Assembly: GCF_014647375.1 (NCBI RefSeq)
Contig: NZ_BMPB01000005.1
Coordinates: forward strand, 62,001 to 126,000
DNA length: 64,000 nucleotides
Origin: Parabacteroides faecis
GTDB taxonomy: Bacteria; Bacteroidota; Bacteroidia; Bacteroidales; Tannerellaceae
Direction: 5' to 3'
Part shown: in pieces, positions 9,673 to 18,064 of the stretch
How positions within the stretch are numbered: position 1 is the stretch's first letter
Layout: each line of letters opens with the position of its first letter
Made by a program: the position numbers and the translations under genes
Notes under the pieces: generated by a model
Databases searched by the model: none
What the model was told of the DNA's origin: nothing
The model's input: the letters and a program-made list of their open reading frames with translations, nothing else

Positions 9673-11490
9673 ATGAAAACACACGATCAGTATATCTATA
9701 AACTAAAAACGGCATGTATGGGATTCTTATTGGGAATAGCATCCATAGTCAATGCGGCAGATACTTCACTGACCATCCGGCATCTTGCCAATGAGCAGAA
9801 TATCCTGTCGGTTAAGTCGGCGACAAGGTTTGTACTGCTTCCTGTTCAGGATAGTGCTCCGGAAGGAAAAGTGTATGTCGTAGTCGATAATCAGGCTGTG
9901 AAAGGAATGAATGTTCGTATGGCGAGAGAAAAGGTCGATTATTATGTGCCGCTGGACCTGACCGGGTTTGAAGGAAAGGACCTTGCGATCGACGTGCAGA
10001 ATGTTCCCCAATCCTCTCTTTGTTGGAAAGAAATTAAATTATCCGATACGTTCGATCTGACAAATCGTGAGTCTTATCGTCCTGTCTATCACCATACACC
10101 GCCTTACGGGTGGATGAACGATCCGAACGGAATGTTTTATAAGGATGGCGTGTATCATTTGTATTATCAGTTCAATCCTTATGGTTCGACCTGGGGAAAC
10201 ATGCACTGGGGGCATTCCACCAGCACAGACCTGGTAAGCTGGAAACATGAAGATATAGCGCTGTCTCCTGACGCCTGGGGTTCTATATTCAGTGGTTCTT
10301 GCGTGGTAGACCATGATAATACGGCGGGTTTCGGAGCCGGGGCTGTTATTGCCATTTATACTTCCGCAAAGCCGACTCCCTGGGGAGATTGCCAGACACA
10401 GAGTCTTGCATACAGTCTGGATAACGGATATACATTTACCAAATATGCACATAATCCGGTATTGACATCCACGGAACGCGATTTTCGCGACCCGAAAGTG
10501 TTCTGGTATGCACCGGATAAACATTGGGTGATGTTGTTGGCTGTAGGTCAGGAGATGGAAATTCATACCTCTGCCGATTTGAAAGAATGGAAGAAAGAAA
10601 GTACTTTCGGTGCAAAACAGGGGGCACATGGCGGAGTCTGGGAATGTCCGGATCTGGTGGAGCTTCCCGTTGAGGGGACCGGTCGGAAGAGATGGGTATT
10701 GATCTGCAACCTGAATCCTGGCGGACCTTTCGGGGGAAGTGCCGCCCAATATTTTGTCGGTTCTTTCGATGGTAAAACATTTGTAAACGAATCGCCGGCA
10801 GTGACGAAATGGCTGGACTGGGGAAAAGATAATTACGCGACTGTAACATGGAGCAATGCTCCCCAGGAACGTTGCATAGCATTGGGGTGGATGAGTAACT
10901 GGCAGTATCAGGCTATACTTCCAACCAAACAGTATCGGGGAGAGAATACGATAGCACGTGATCTGACTTTGTACGATCAGGGAGGAGAGCTTTATTTGAA
11001 GTCGTCTCCGTCTCCTGAAATAAAGATGATCCGTAAGGAAAAAGTATCGATGCCTTCTTTTAACGTAAGCGACACTTATGAGATCGCGGAATTGCTTAAG
11101 GATAATTCCGGTACGTACGAACTGGAAATGACAATAAAGAATATAAGTGCCGGGAAAGTTAAATTCTGCCTCTCAAATGAAAAAGGGAACAAGGTGGACA
11201 TGTATTACGATATGAAACGTAAACTGTTTGTGATGGACCGTAGTCTGAGTGGCAAAGTCGATTTCAGTAAAGAATTCCCGGCTGTAACTGTTGTACCGAT
11301 TGCTGAAACGAAGGAGATGCAGATACGTTTGTTTGTAGATAAGTCCAGTATAGAGGCCTTCGGTGAAGAGGGTAAGTTCGTTATGACTAATCTGGTATTT
11401 CCGGATGCTCCTTACAATCGTATCAGTTTCCAGTCTGAAGACGGTTCTTATAAAGTTTCCTCATTGAAGCTATATAAATTAACCCTTTAG
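9673..11490 (+). CDS. GH32 exo-fructanase, exported
   Basis: This 605-residue protein has a signal peptide ending near SIVNAAD (about residue 29) and no lipobox Cys, so it is probably periplasmic. An N-terminal beta domain of about 110 residues, of the DUF4980 type common in Bacteroidota GH32 enzymes, precedes the catalytic propeller. Catalytic motifs are complete: WMNDPNG (Asp150), FRDP (Asp273) and WECPD (Glu324). A C-terminal beta-sandwich ends in a SIEAFGEEG motif typical of GH32. It would release fructose from imported fructo-oligosaccharides. It lies 31 bp after the surface GH32 and 133 bp before the next GH32. Confidence 0.92.
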   Translation: MKTHDQYIYKLKTACMGFLLGIASIVNAADTSLTIRHLANEQNILSVKSATRFVLLPVQDSAPEGKVYVVVDNQAVKGMNVRMAREKVDYYVPLDLTGFEGKDLAIDVQNVPQSSLCWKEIKLSDTFDLTNRESYRPVYHHTPPYGWMNDPNGMFYKDGVYHLYYQFNPYGSTWGNMHWGHSTSTDLVSWKHEDIALSPDAWGSIFSGSCVVDHDNTAGFGAGAVIAIYTSAKPTPWGDCQTQSLAYSLDNGYTFTKYAHNPVLTSTERDFRDPKVFWYAPDKHWVMLLAVGQEMEIHTSADLKEWKKESTFGAKQGAHGGVWECPDLVELPVEGTGRKRWVLICNLNPGGPFGGSAAQYFVGSFDGKTFVNESPAVTKWLDWGKDNYATVTWSNAPQERCIALGWMSNWQYQAILPTKQYRGENTIARDLTLYDQGGELYLKSSPSPEIKMIRKEKVSMPSFNVSDTYEIAELLKDNSGTYELEMTIKNISAGKVKFCLSNEKGNKVDMYYDMKRKLFVMDRSLSGKVDFSKEFPAVTVVPIAETKEMQIRLFVDKSSIEAFGEEGKFVMTNLVFPDAPYNRISFQSEDGSYKVSSLKLYKLTL

Positions 11491-11576
11491 AAGAAATAGT
11501 GCCTTGTTTTCAGTGTAAAGCGACGTTTGTAATAGTTTATGTGTGATTTGTTATCGTCTATTTTATAAGTATATCA

Positions 11577-11584
11577 TACTTTTG
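11577..11584 (+). promoter_or_regulatory. Possible internal promoter (-7 box) before the third GH32
   Basis: TACTTTTG matches TAnnTTTG in the only long gap (133 bp) of the fructan operon. The nearest TTTG upstream (11547-11550) is 26 bp away, longer than the usual 19-21, so the -33 box is weak. It could give extra or separate expression of the GH32, fructokinase and transporter genes. Confidence 0.35.
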
Positions 11585-11623
11585 CCATACACTTTGAGTA
11601 TAATTTAATAACATGAAAACAGT

Positions 11624-13273
11624 ATGAATTACGGTAAATTGTTAACTTTATTAGTTATGGCGTTTACTCTTTCGGGAAGTATGAACGCAGAAGATCTTAC
11701 ACTGAAAATTACGAAGAAATATCTGAATCTTCCGGTTTCTCATCAGAAAGAACGGGCTGTGATGACTTTGGCTGTAGATGGAAAGCCTGTCCATTCTTTT
11801 GATATCCGACTGGCATCGGCAGAGCCGGATTACTGGGTGTTTTGTGATGTATCTTCTTTCAAGGGGAAGCAGATAAAAATATCTTACCGCGGAGATGCCG
11901 CCGGTATGGATAAGATCTATCAGGCAGATGAAATAGCCGGGCAGGATAGTCTTTATAAAGAGACGAATCGTCCGCAAATACATTATACTCAACGCCGGGG
12001 ATGGAATAACGACCCGAACGGATTGATTTATTATGAAGGCGAGTATCATCTGTTTTATCAACATAATCCTTATGAGCGCGACTGGGGAAATATGCATTGG
12101 GGGCATGCTGTAAGCAAAGACCTGATCCATTGGGAAGAGTTACCCATCGCTTTATTCCCGGACGAACATGGAACCATGTTTTCAGGATCGGCTGTGATCG
12201 ATTATAAGAATACGGCTGGTTTCAATAAAGGCAATATTCCGGCGATGGTTGCTGTTTATACTGCCGATAGTCCGGAAAAACAGGTGCAATGTATTGCATA
12301 TAGCCTGGATAAAGGGAGGACCTGGACGAAATATGACGGAAATCCGGTTGTCGACTCCAAAGCAAAGTGGAATAGTCATGATACCCGGGATCCGAAAGTC
12401 TTTTGGTATGAACCGACCGGTAAATGGGTGATGGTACTGAATGAACGGGACGGACATTCCATTTATAATTCGGATGATCTGAAGCATTGGACTTTTGAGA
12501 GCCATATAACCGGTTTTTGGGAATGTCCCGAATTATTCGAGTTACCGGTCGATGGAGTTACCGGTAATAAGAAATGGGTGATGTACGGAGCTTCCGGTAC
12601 TTATATGATCGGTTCATTTGATGGCAGGACTTTCGTGCCGGAATCGGGTAAACATTATTATTCAACCGGAACGATTTATGCTGCCCAGACGTTTACTAAT
12701 ATTCCTTCCGGCGACGGACGCAGGATACAGATTGGCTGGGGACGGATTTCTCATCCGGGAATGCCGTTTAACGGAACCATGTTGTTGCCTACGGTTTTAT
12801 CTCTGCGGACGACAAAGGATGGCATTCGTTTATTCAGTGAGCCGATAAAGGAATTGGAGGCCCTTCAAATTGCGAAAGGACAGTGGAAAGATCTGTCGGC
12901 AGAAAAAGCCGGAGAGTTATTGCAGCCTTACAATCATACCGGCAGTCTTCGTATTCGTACGACTTTGTCTTTGTCACATGCCACCAATGCCGGATTGAGC
13001 TTGTATGGACAGAATCTGTTGGATTATGATATGAATTTTAATAAAGTGAACGGAGTCTTTTATTCTCCGGAAGATATGACCAGCATGGAGATTTCCGTTG
13101 ATATTATTCTGGACAGGACTTCCGTAGAGGTGTTTGTGGATGGAGGTGCCTATTCCTATTCGATGGAAAGAAGGGCTGATTCGAATAATAAAGACGGTTT
13201 CCGTTTCTGGGGGAATAATATACAGGTGAAGAACCTGGAAGTTTATGAACTTCAGTCTATTTGGAATAAATAA
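11624..13273 (+). CDS. GH32 exo-fructanase/fructosidase, exported
   Basis: This 549-residue GH32 enzyme has a signal peptide ending near SMNAED (about residue 23) and no lipobox, so it is probably periplasmic. A short N-terminal beta domain (about 24-110) precedes the propeller. Catalytic motifs are WNNDPNG (Asp130), TRDP (Asp256) and WECPE (Glu300), and the C-terminal sandwich has TSVEVFVDGG. It differs enough from the neighbouring 605-residue GH32 to suggest a different chain-length or linkage preference. A four-codon ATG frame just upstream (11613) ends at once, so the start at 11624 is preferred. The fructokinase follows 11 bp later. Confidence 0.92.
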   Translation: MNYGKLLTLLVMAFTLSGSMNAEDLTLKITKKYLNLPVSHQKERAVMTLAVDGKPVHSFDIRLASAEPDYWVFCDVSSFKGKQIKISYRGDAAGMDKIYQADEIAGQDSLYKETNRPQIHYTQRRGWNNDPNGLIYYEGEYHLFYQHNPYERDWGNMHWGHAVSKDLIHWEELPIALFPDEHGTMFSGSAVIDYKNTAGFNKGNIPAMVAVYTADSPEKQVQCIAYSLDKGRTWTKYDGNPVVDSKAKWNSHDTRDPKVFWYEPTGKWVMVLNERDGHSIYNSDDLKHWTFESHITGFWECPELFELPVDGVTGNKKWVMYGASGTYMIGSFDGRTFVPESGKHYYSTGTIYAAQTFTNIPSGDGRRIQIGWGRISHPGMPFNGTMLLPTVLSLRTTKDGIRLFSEPIKELEALQIAKGQWKDLSAEKAGELLQPYNHTGSLRIRTTLSLSHATNAGLSLYGQNLLDYDMNFNKVNGVFYSPEDMTSMEISVDIILDRTSVEVFVDGGAYSYSMERRADSNNKDGFRFWGNNIQVKNLEVYELQSIWNK

Positions 13274-13284
13274 AATATAAAATC

Positions 13285-14154
13285 ATGGAAAAGAATAAAC
13301 CAGTAGTAGTCGGTATCGGTGAATTGCTTTGGGATGTTTTGCCCACCGGAAAAAGAGCCGGAGGAGCCCCGATCAACTTTGTTTATCATGCCACGCAGAT
13401 GGGAGCGGAGGGATATGCGATCAGTGCTGTCGGGAATGATCTGTCCGGTACGGAAATTGTTCAGGAGTTGGAAAAGAACCATATCTCCAACAGCCTGGGA
13501 ATCGTGGAATATCCGACCGGAAGTGTGATGGTCGAATTGAAAGAAGGTATTCCGACCTATACGATCATTGAAGGTGTAGCCTGGGATCATATTCCTCTGA
13601 CTCAGGAATCGATCGATCTGGTAAAGAAAGCAGATGCCATTTGTTTCGGTACATTGGCTTTGCGTTCACAGGCATCCAAAGACACTATTTTATCTTTGTT
13701 GACGTATGCCCGTGAAGAAGCTCTGCGCTTTTTCGATATCAATATCCGTCAGTCGTACTATTCGAAAGAACTGATAGAAACATTGCTCCACAAAGCGAAT
13801 GTATTTAAAGTAAATGATGAAGAACTGGTTTTACTTCGTGGCATGTGTGATTTGGAGGGCTCGGATGAAGAGGTCTGCCGCAAGATGCTGCGGAAATATA
13901 ATCTGAAATATGTCATTCTGACGGCAGGCAGTGCATTCAGTTCTATCTATTCGCCGGATGAGCAGTCTACTATCCCGACACCTAAAGTTGAAGTGGTCGA
14001 TACGGTCGGTGCCGGTGACTCCTTCTCCGGTGCGTTTGTTTACTCCCTGTTAACCGGGAAATCCTTGCGTGAAGCTCATCAGATCGCTGTAGAAACGGCC
14101 GCATTTGTTTGTACCCGGGAAGGCGCATGGCCTCCTTATCCTAATAAAGATTGA
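13285..14154 (+). CDS. PfkB-family fructokinase
   Basis: This 289-residue cytoplasmic sugar kinase would phosphorylate imported fructose with ATP. PfkB/ribokinase features are the N-terminal GIGELLWDVLP and GGAPINFVYHA substrate-binding motifs and the C-terminal signature DTVGAGDSFSGAF, which holds the catalytic Asp and the anion hole. Length is normal for the family. It lies 11 bp after a GH32 gene and 2 bp before the sugar transporter, matching the BT1757-BT1758 pairing of the B. thetaiotaomicron fructan locus. Fructose is therefore the likely substrate, though the PfkB family alone does not fix it. Confidence 0.9.
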   Translation: MEKNKPVVVGIGELLWDVLPTGKRAGGAPINFVYHATQMGAEGYAISAVGNDLSGTEIVQELEKNHISNSLGIVEYPTGSVMVELKEGIPTYTIIEGVAWDHIPLTQESIDLVKKADAICFGTLALRSQASKDTILSLLTYAREEALRFFDINIRQSYYSKELIETLLHKANVFKVNDEELVLLRGMCDLEGSDEEVCRKMLRKYNLKYVILTAGSAFSSIYSPDEQSTIPTPKVEVVDTVGAGDSFSGAFVYSLLTGKSLREAHQIAVETAAFVCTREGAWPPYPNKD

Positions 14155-14156
14155 TC

Positions 14157-15323
14157 ATGAAAGAAAAAGGACTCTATATAAAGTTGATCCCGATCATGCT
14201 GGCGTTCTTCGCTATGGGATTTGTGGATTTGGTGGGTATTGCCTCTAATTATGTAAAGGCAGACCTTGGGTTGACCGATTCGGAAGCTAATATCTTCCCC
14301 TCTCTGGTTTTCTTCTGGTTTCTTATTTTCTCCGTTCCGACAGGAATGCTGATGAACCGTATCGGGCGGAAAAAGACTGTATTATTAAGCCTGGTTGTCA
14401 CTTTCTTTTCTTTACTTCTGCCCATTTTTGGCGATGGTTATACGCTGATGCTTATTTCCTTTTCGCTGCTGGGTATCGGTAATGCATTGATGCAGACTTC
14501 ACTTAACCCATTGCTGTCAAATGTGATACGAGGAGATAAATTGGCCAGTAGCCTTACTTTCGGTCAGTTTGTAAAGGCAATCGCCTCTTTCCTTGCACCG
14601 TATATCGCTATGTGGGGGGCAACGGCAGCAATTCCTTCGTTCGGTCTGGGATGGCGTGTGTTATTCCCGGTCTATATGGTCATTGCGGTCATCGCTATCC
14701 TGTTGTTGGGAGCAACGCAGATAGAAGAAGAGAAACCGGAAGGGAAACCTTCTACATTCAGCGAATGTTTTGCCTTGTTGGGTAAGCCCTTCATCTTATT
14801 ATGCTTTATCGGGATCATGTGTCATGTCGGTATCGATGTCGGTACGAACACGACAGCACCGAAGATATTGATGGAACGTCTCGGAATGGGACTTCATGAT
14901 GCTTCGTTCGCAACCAGTCTTTATTTTATCTTCCGTACGGCAGGTTGTTTCCTCGGAGCAATTATCCTGAGTCGTATGTCGGCAAAGCTGTTTTTCGGGA
15001 TCAGTGTGATGATGATGGCTGCGGCTATGGTCGGGCTATCCATTTTCCAGAGTAAAGATATCATATATATATGTATTGGATTGATCGGATTAGGGAACTC
15101 CAATGTATTTTCGATCATCTTCTCTCAGGCTATCCAATCGATGCCGCAACGGAAGAATGAAATATCCGGCCTGATGATTATGGGATTGTTCGGAGGAACA
15201 ATTTTCCCTCTGTTTATGGGGCTCCTTTCGGATGCGATGGCTTCCCAACTAGGTGCTGTGATCGTGTTGAGTATAGGCGTATTGTATTTGATATTCCTTT
15301 ACCCGAAATTGAAATCGGCCTGA
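14157..15323 (+). CDS. MFS sugar transporter, probable fructose permease (FucP-like)
   Basis: This 388-residue inner-membrane protein has about twelve hydrophobic segments. It carries the MFS motif GMLMNRIGRKKTVLL between the second and third helices and resembles the FucP/GlcP sugar:proton symporter branch. It would carry periplasmic fructose into the cytoplasm for the upstream kinase, as BT1758 does. The ATG at 14157, 2 bp after the kinase stop, is preferred over an in-frame TTG at 14151. It is the last gene of the fructan operon and is followed by a strong hairpin. Confidence 0.88.
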   Translation: MKEKGLYIKLIPIMLAFFAMGFVDLVGIASNYVKADLGLTDSEANIFPSLVFFWFLIFSVPTGMLMNRIGRKKTVLLSLVVTFFSLLLPIFGDGYTLMLISFSLLGIGNALMQTSLNPLLSNVIRGDKLASSLTFGQFVKAIASFLAPYIAMWGATAAIPSFGLGWRVLFPVYMVIAVIAILLLGATQIEEEKPEGKPSTFSECFALLGKPFILLCFIGIMCHVGIDVGTNTTAPKILMERLGMGLHDASFATSLYFIFRTAGCFLGAIILSRMSAKLFFGISVMMMAAAMVGLSIFQSKDIIYICIGLIGLGNSNVFSIIFSQAIQSMPQRKNEISGLMIMGLFGGTIFPLFMGLLSDAMASQLGAVIVLSIGVLYLIFLYPKLKSA

Positions 15324-15352
15324 TGGACCTGTAAGATTCATACAAATAGAAT

Positions 15353-15388
15353 CAGTGCCGGATCATACGACTGCATGGTCCGGCACTG
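15353..15388. terminator. Hairpin between convergent operons
   Basis: A 10-bp perfect stem (15353-15362 with 15379-15388, CAGTGCCGGA/TCCGGCACTG) can extend inward by four pairs including one G-T. It lies between the + strand transporter and the - strand lipoprotein gene. Neither side has a long T run, so it may act in both directions with modest efficiency. Confidence 0.7.
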
Positions 15389-15410
15389 AACTCAAAACTA
15401 CTTCGCTATA

Positions 15411-16265
15411 TTATTCCCAGCTAATATCCAGGGCATTATATCCTTTGGTCTCATCACTGTTAAAGTTGTAATGATACAAGCGTCCTTTCTTTGTCTTTAG
15501 ATTCAGGTAAGTATAACTTGCTCCTAAATACAGGTAGAACGAGTTGATGGAAATCTCAGATCCGGTAGGGTAACATGGGATAGGGATTTTTTCCGTATCA
15601 TTATTATAGAAATACCAGGCTGTTGCACTCGATTGATAGCCACCTGCCGGTGTGATAACATTCGTGGTGGCATCTAATGTAAATATAAAATCAGTACCGG
15701 AATTCAGATAGTTGGTGATCTTATATTTGTTCGTACCTTCCATTTGCAGGATATCTTGTTTGAATGCCGGGAAGATGGAACCGAATTTGAACGTTGCCTC
15801 TTTGATGGCAACTTCCCAACTGGCAACTAATACCGAACCTGTGAATTTACTGGCTCCGTCGAGTATTGAATAGGGATCTGCATATTCGCTGCCGTCTATC
15901 TCGAGACGGTAAGAATAGGGAGTTGCCGTTGCAGCATTCGGAAAACTGATCTTGATAGTTGAAATGCTTTGACCGGCAGTAAATTCTACTTTTGTCGGAA
16001 TGGAGAGCACTTCGTCCTGGCTAAGTATTTTAATGGGTACGGATGCGGCAGATGCGGTTTGTTCGCGCCCTATTTTCAACGTGATGGCATATTCTTCCGA
16101 GGCATCGATTACTTTAGATGCTTCGTTCGTACTCAGGAAATAAACCTGCATGCAGTTCGGAGATGTTTGCGGACCGGGTTCGTAAGAATCATCGTCGTTG
16201 CATCCTGTGAAACCGAATCCAATCAGACCGGTCAACAGATATATAATGTTTTTAATTGTTTTCAT
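15411..16265 (-). CDS. Surface lipoprotein, third gene of the phase-variable SusCD operon, function unknown
   Basis: This protein has 284 residues if started at the second Met (16265); an in-frame ATG at 16277 adds four. The lipoprotein signal ends at Cys22 (GFTGCNDDDSYEPG) with an acidic stretch typical of surface export. The first part looks like a beta-sandwich of the Calx-beta or DUF1735 kind (about 40-130, with EYAITLKIGRE and VPIKIL). A second beta-rich domain follows. No catalytic motif was recognised. It is 23-35 bp downstream of the SusD gene, so it is probably a substrate-binding partner of that SusCD pair. It would share the OFF state of the operon if it has no promoter of its own. 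Confidence 0.7.
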   Translation of the reverse strand: MKTIKNIIYLLTGLIGFGFTGCNDDDSYEPGPQTSPNCMQVYFLSTNEASKVIDASEEYAITLKIGREQTASAASVPIKILSQDEVLSIPTKVEFTAGQSISTIKISFPNAATATPYSYRLEIDGSEYADPYSILDGASKFTGSVLVASWEVAIKEATFKFGSIFPAFKQDILQMEGTNKYKITNYLNSGTDFIFTLDATTNVITPAGGYQSSATAWYFYNNDTEKIPIPCYPTGSEISINSFYLYLGASYTYLNLKTKKGRLYHYNFNSDETKGYNALDISWE

Positions 16266-16300
16266 AAGATTATTCATTTACTGATTTGAGAATAGACGGA

Positions 16301-18046
16301 TTATTCAGACCAGAGTTTGATCGCCATGGTTGGATCCGGATTATTGATGACACTATCGTTGATCCTGTTTTCCGTTTCTGTGATATAGATATTAAGCCAT
16401 GGGGCAACATATCCCAGAATGGAATTGAAACGTTGTGAAGCGACATGATTAGTTCCTTTGTATCCGCGGACTATTTGCATTTCCAGGCGTTTGTAATCAA
16501 AATAGATAATACCTTCTCCCCAGAATTCGATGCGTTTCTGTACTATTAACTTATCCATAAACTCTTCTATTCCGGCTAATTGCCCGCATTCATACGAACC
16601 GTCTGTGTAGCGATATTGGTTCATAAAACTTTCCAGTGCGGATACCCCGGCTTCCATTCCTTGCGTAAAAGCCAGTGCTTCAGCTTCGATGAAATACATT
16701 TCTTCGATTCGCATGACCGGAATGTCTGTTGCTGCCCCGATTTTGTAGGTATCCATTTCGCCTGAACCCGGACGGAATTTGAAACCTGTGTATGCCGGTG
16801 TTTTTGCCCAGTTCTCATCGCTTAATAATGTGTGATATTTGGCCGAAGGAGCTTTTCCGGCATCTTCAGGGGCAATCCAGGTTACTTTTCGCCAGTCACC
16901 GTCGGGAATCTGGTCGAAAAGGCTTTTACTGATCATCCTGTATGTGTTGTACTTATAGTTAGCCACACCGAATGTTGTTTCCGGCGATATGTTACCGATA
17001 AAGTTCTTGTAATTTGAGTTTATGGAGTTGGTACCGATAATGATGCCCAACATCCACGACATTTGCGAATCACTTTTATTAAAACCTGAAGTCGTGTTAT
17101 GCCATTGATCTTCCGTCAATGGCGAATAGGCTCCGGAGTTGATCGCTTTTCGTGCGTATTCCAGTGCTTTGGCATAGCATCCTTCAGCAGATGTTACTCC
17201 CAGAGGGACCAGATCCTGGAGCTCGGCATCGCTTTCATGAGACATTTGCGTCGATAGGTCATCCGGATAAAGCCGGAAACGTGTTGCAATCTCCAGCCAG
17301 GTACGTGCTTTCAATCCGTAGACAACTGTCAGGTCCGGAGTGTTCCTGGCTTTGCGTGTAAAACCGGCCAGATATTCTTCAGCTTTGTCGAGGTCATTCA
17401 GGATGAAACGGTACATCTTGTAGAAAGGAGCACGCGGGTTGTTTTTGGCTTCTTCTTCAGATATATTTTCCGTTATGATAGGAACTGTAAGGCCGTAAAT
17501 CTTATCGGCTGCGGCTTTACTGTCCAGGCTTGATACTCCTGTGTGCTTATATTCAAACATACAGGATAACTCCAGATATGCCAGTGCCCGGTAAGCCAGA
17601 GAGCTGCCCAGATATTGTTTGGCTGCTTCAGTCGCTTCTTCCGGGTCGACTGTACGGATGGTACTGTGGGCATTGTTGATCAATCGGTAATAAAAATACC
17701 AGATAATCTGTTGATATGTATAATTTCCCAGGTAATTCGTACTGCCCCACGGGTTATTAAAATAATCGTATCCTGTTTTGCTGACCGGGAAATCGTTACA
17801 CATAACATCCCGCGAGGTCATAATGGCTGGATAGCCGTAATCTGTAGCTCCGGCACTGGTACTGTTCAGAATATTATATGCATTCATATGGGCTGCTGTC
17901 GCGTTAGCCAGGGCTTCCAGTGCCGTGGTCGACTTTGCTACTTGTTCCGTTGAAGCGACATCTGTTGGGAATGTCTCTTCAATACAGCTGCTTAATAAAG
18001 TGACTGCTGTACAAAAAGCGATTGTTTTTATAGATATTTTTTTCAT
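16301..18046 (-). CDS. SusD/RagB-like lipoprotein of the phase-variable operon
   Basis: This 581-residue SusD-family lipoprotein has its lipidated Cys at residue 21 (VTLLSSCIEETFP). TPR-like helical segments (YRLINNAHSTIRT, AYRALAYLELSCMFEYK), a PVMRIEEMYFIEAEALA segment and the C-terminal VQKRIEFWGEGIIYFDYKRL are present. It lies 18 bp downstream of the SusC body, so its expression probably depends on the same invertible promoter. No degradative enzyme is nearby, so the ligand cannot be guessed. Confidence 0.9.
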   Translation of the reverse strand: MKKISIKTIAFCTAVTLLSSCIEETFPTDVASTEQVAKSTTALEALANATAAHMNAYNILNSTSAGATDYGYPAIMTSRDVMCNDFPVSKTGYDYFNNPWGSTNYLGNYTYQQIIWYFYYRLINNAHSTIRTVDPEEATEAAKQYLGSSLAYRALAYLELSCMFEYKHTGVSSLDSKAAADKIYGLTVPIITENISEEEAKNNPRAPFYKMYRFILNDLDKAEEYLAGFTRKARNTPDLTVVYGLKARTWLEIATRFRLYPDDLSTQMSHESDAELQDLVPLGVTSAEGCYAKALEYARKAINSGAYSPLTEDQWHNTTSGFNKSDSQMSWMLGIIIGTNSINSNYKNFIGNISPETTFGVANYKYNTYRMISKSLFDQIPDGDWRKVTWIAPEDAGKAPSAKYHTLLSDENWAKTPAYTGFKFRPGSGEMDTYKIGAATDIPVMRIEEMYFIEAEALAFTQGMEAGVSALESFMNQYRYTDGSYECGQLAGIEEFMDKLIVQKRIEFWGEGIIYFDYKRLEMQIVRGYKGTNHVASQRFNSILGYVAPWLNIYITETENRINDSVINNPDPTMAIKLWSE

Positions 18047-18064
18047 CTTTACTTCGTTTTCAAA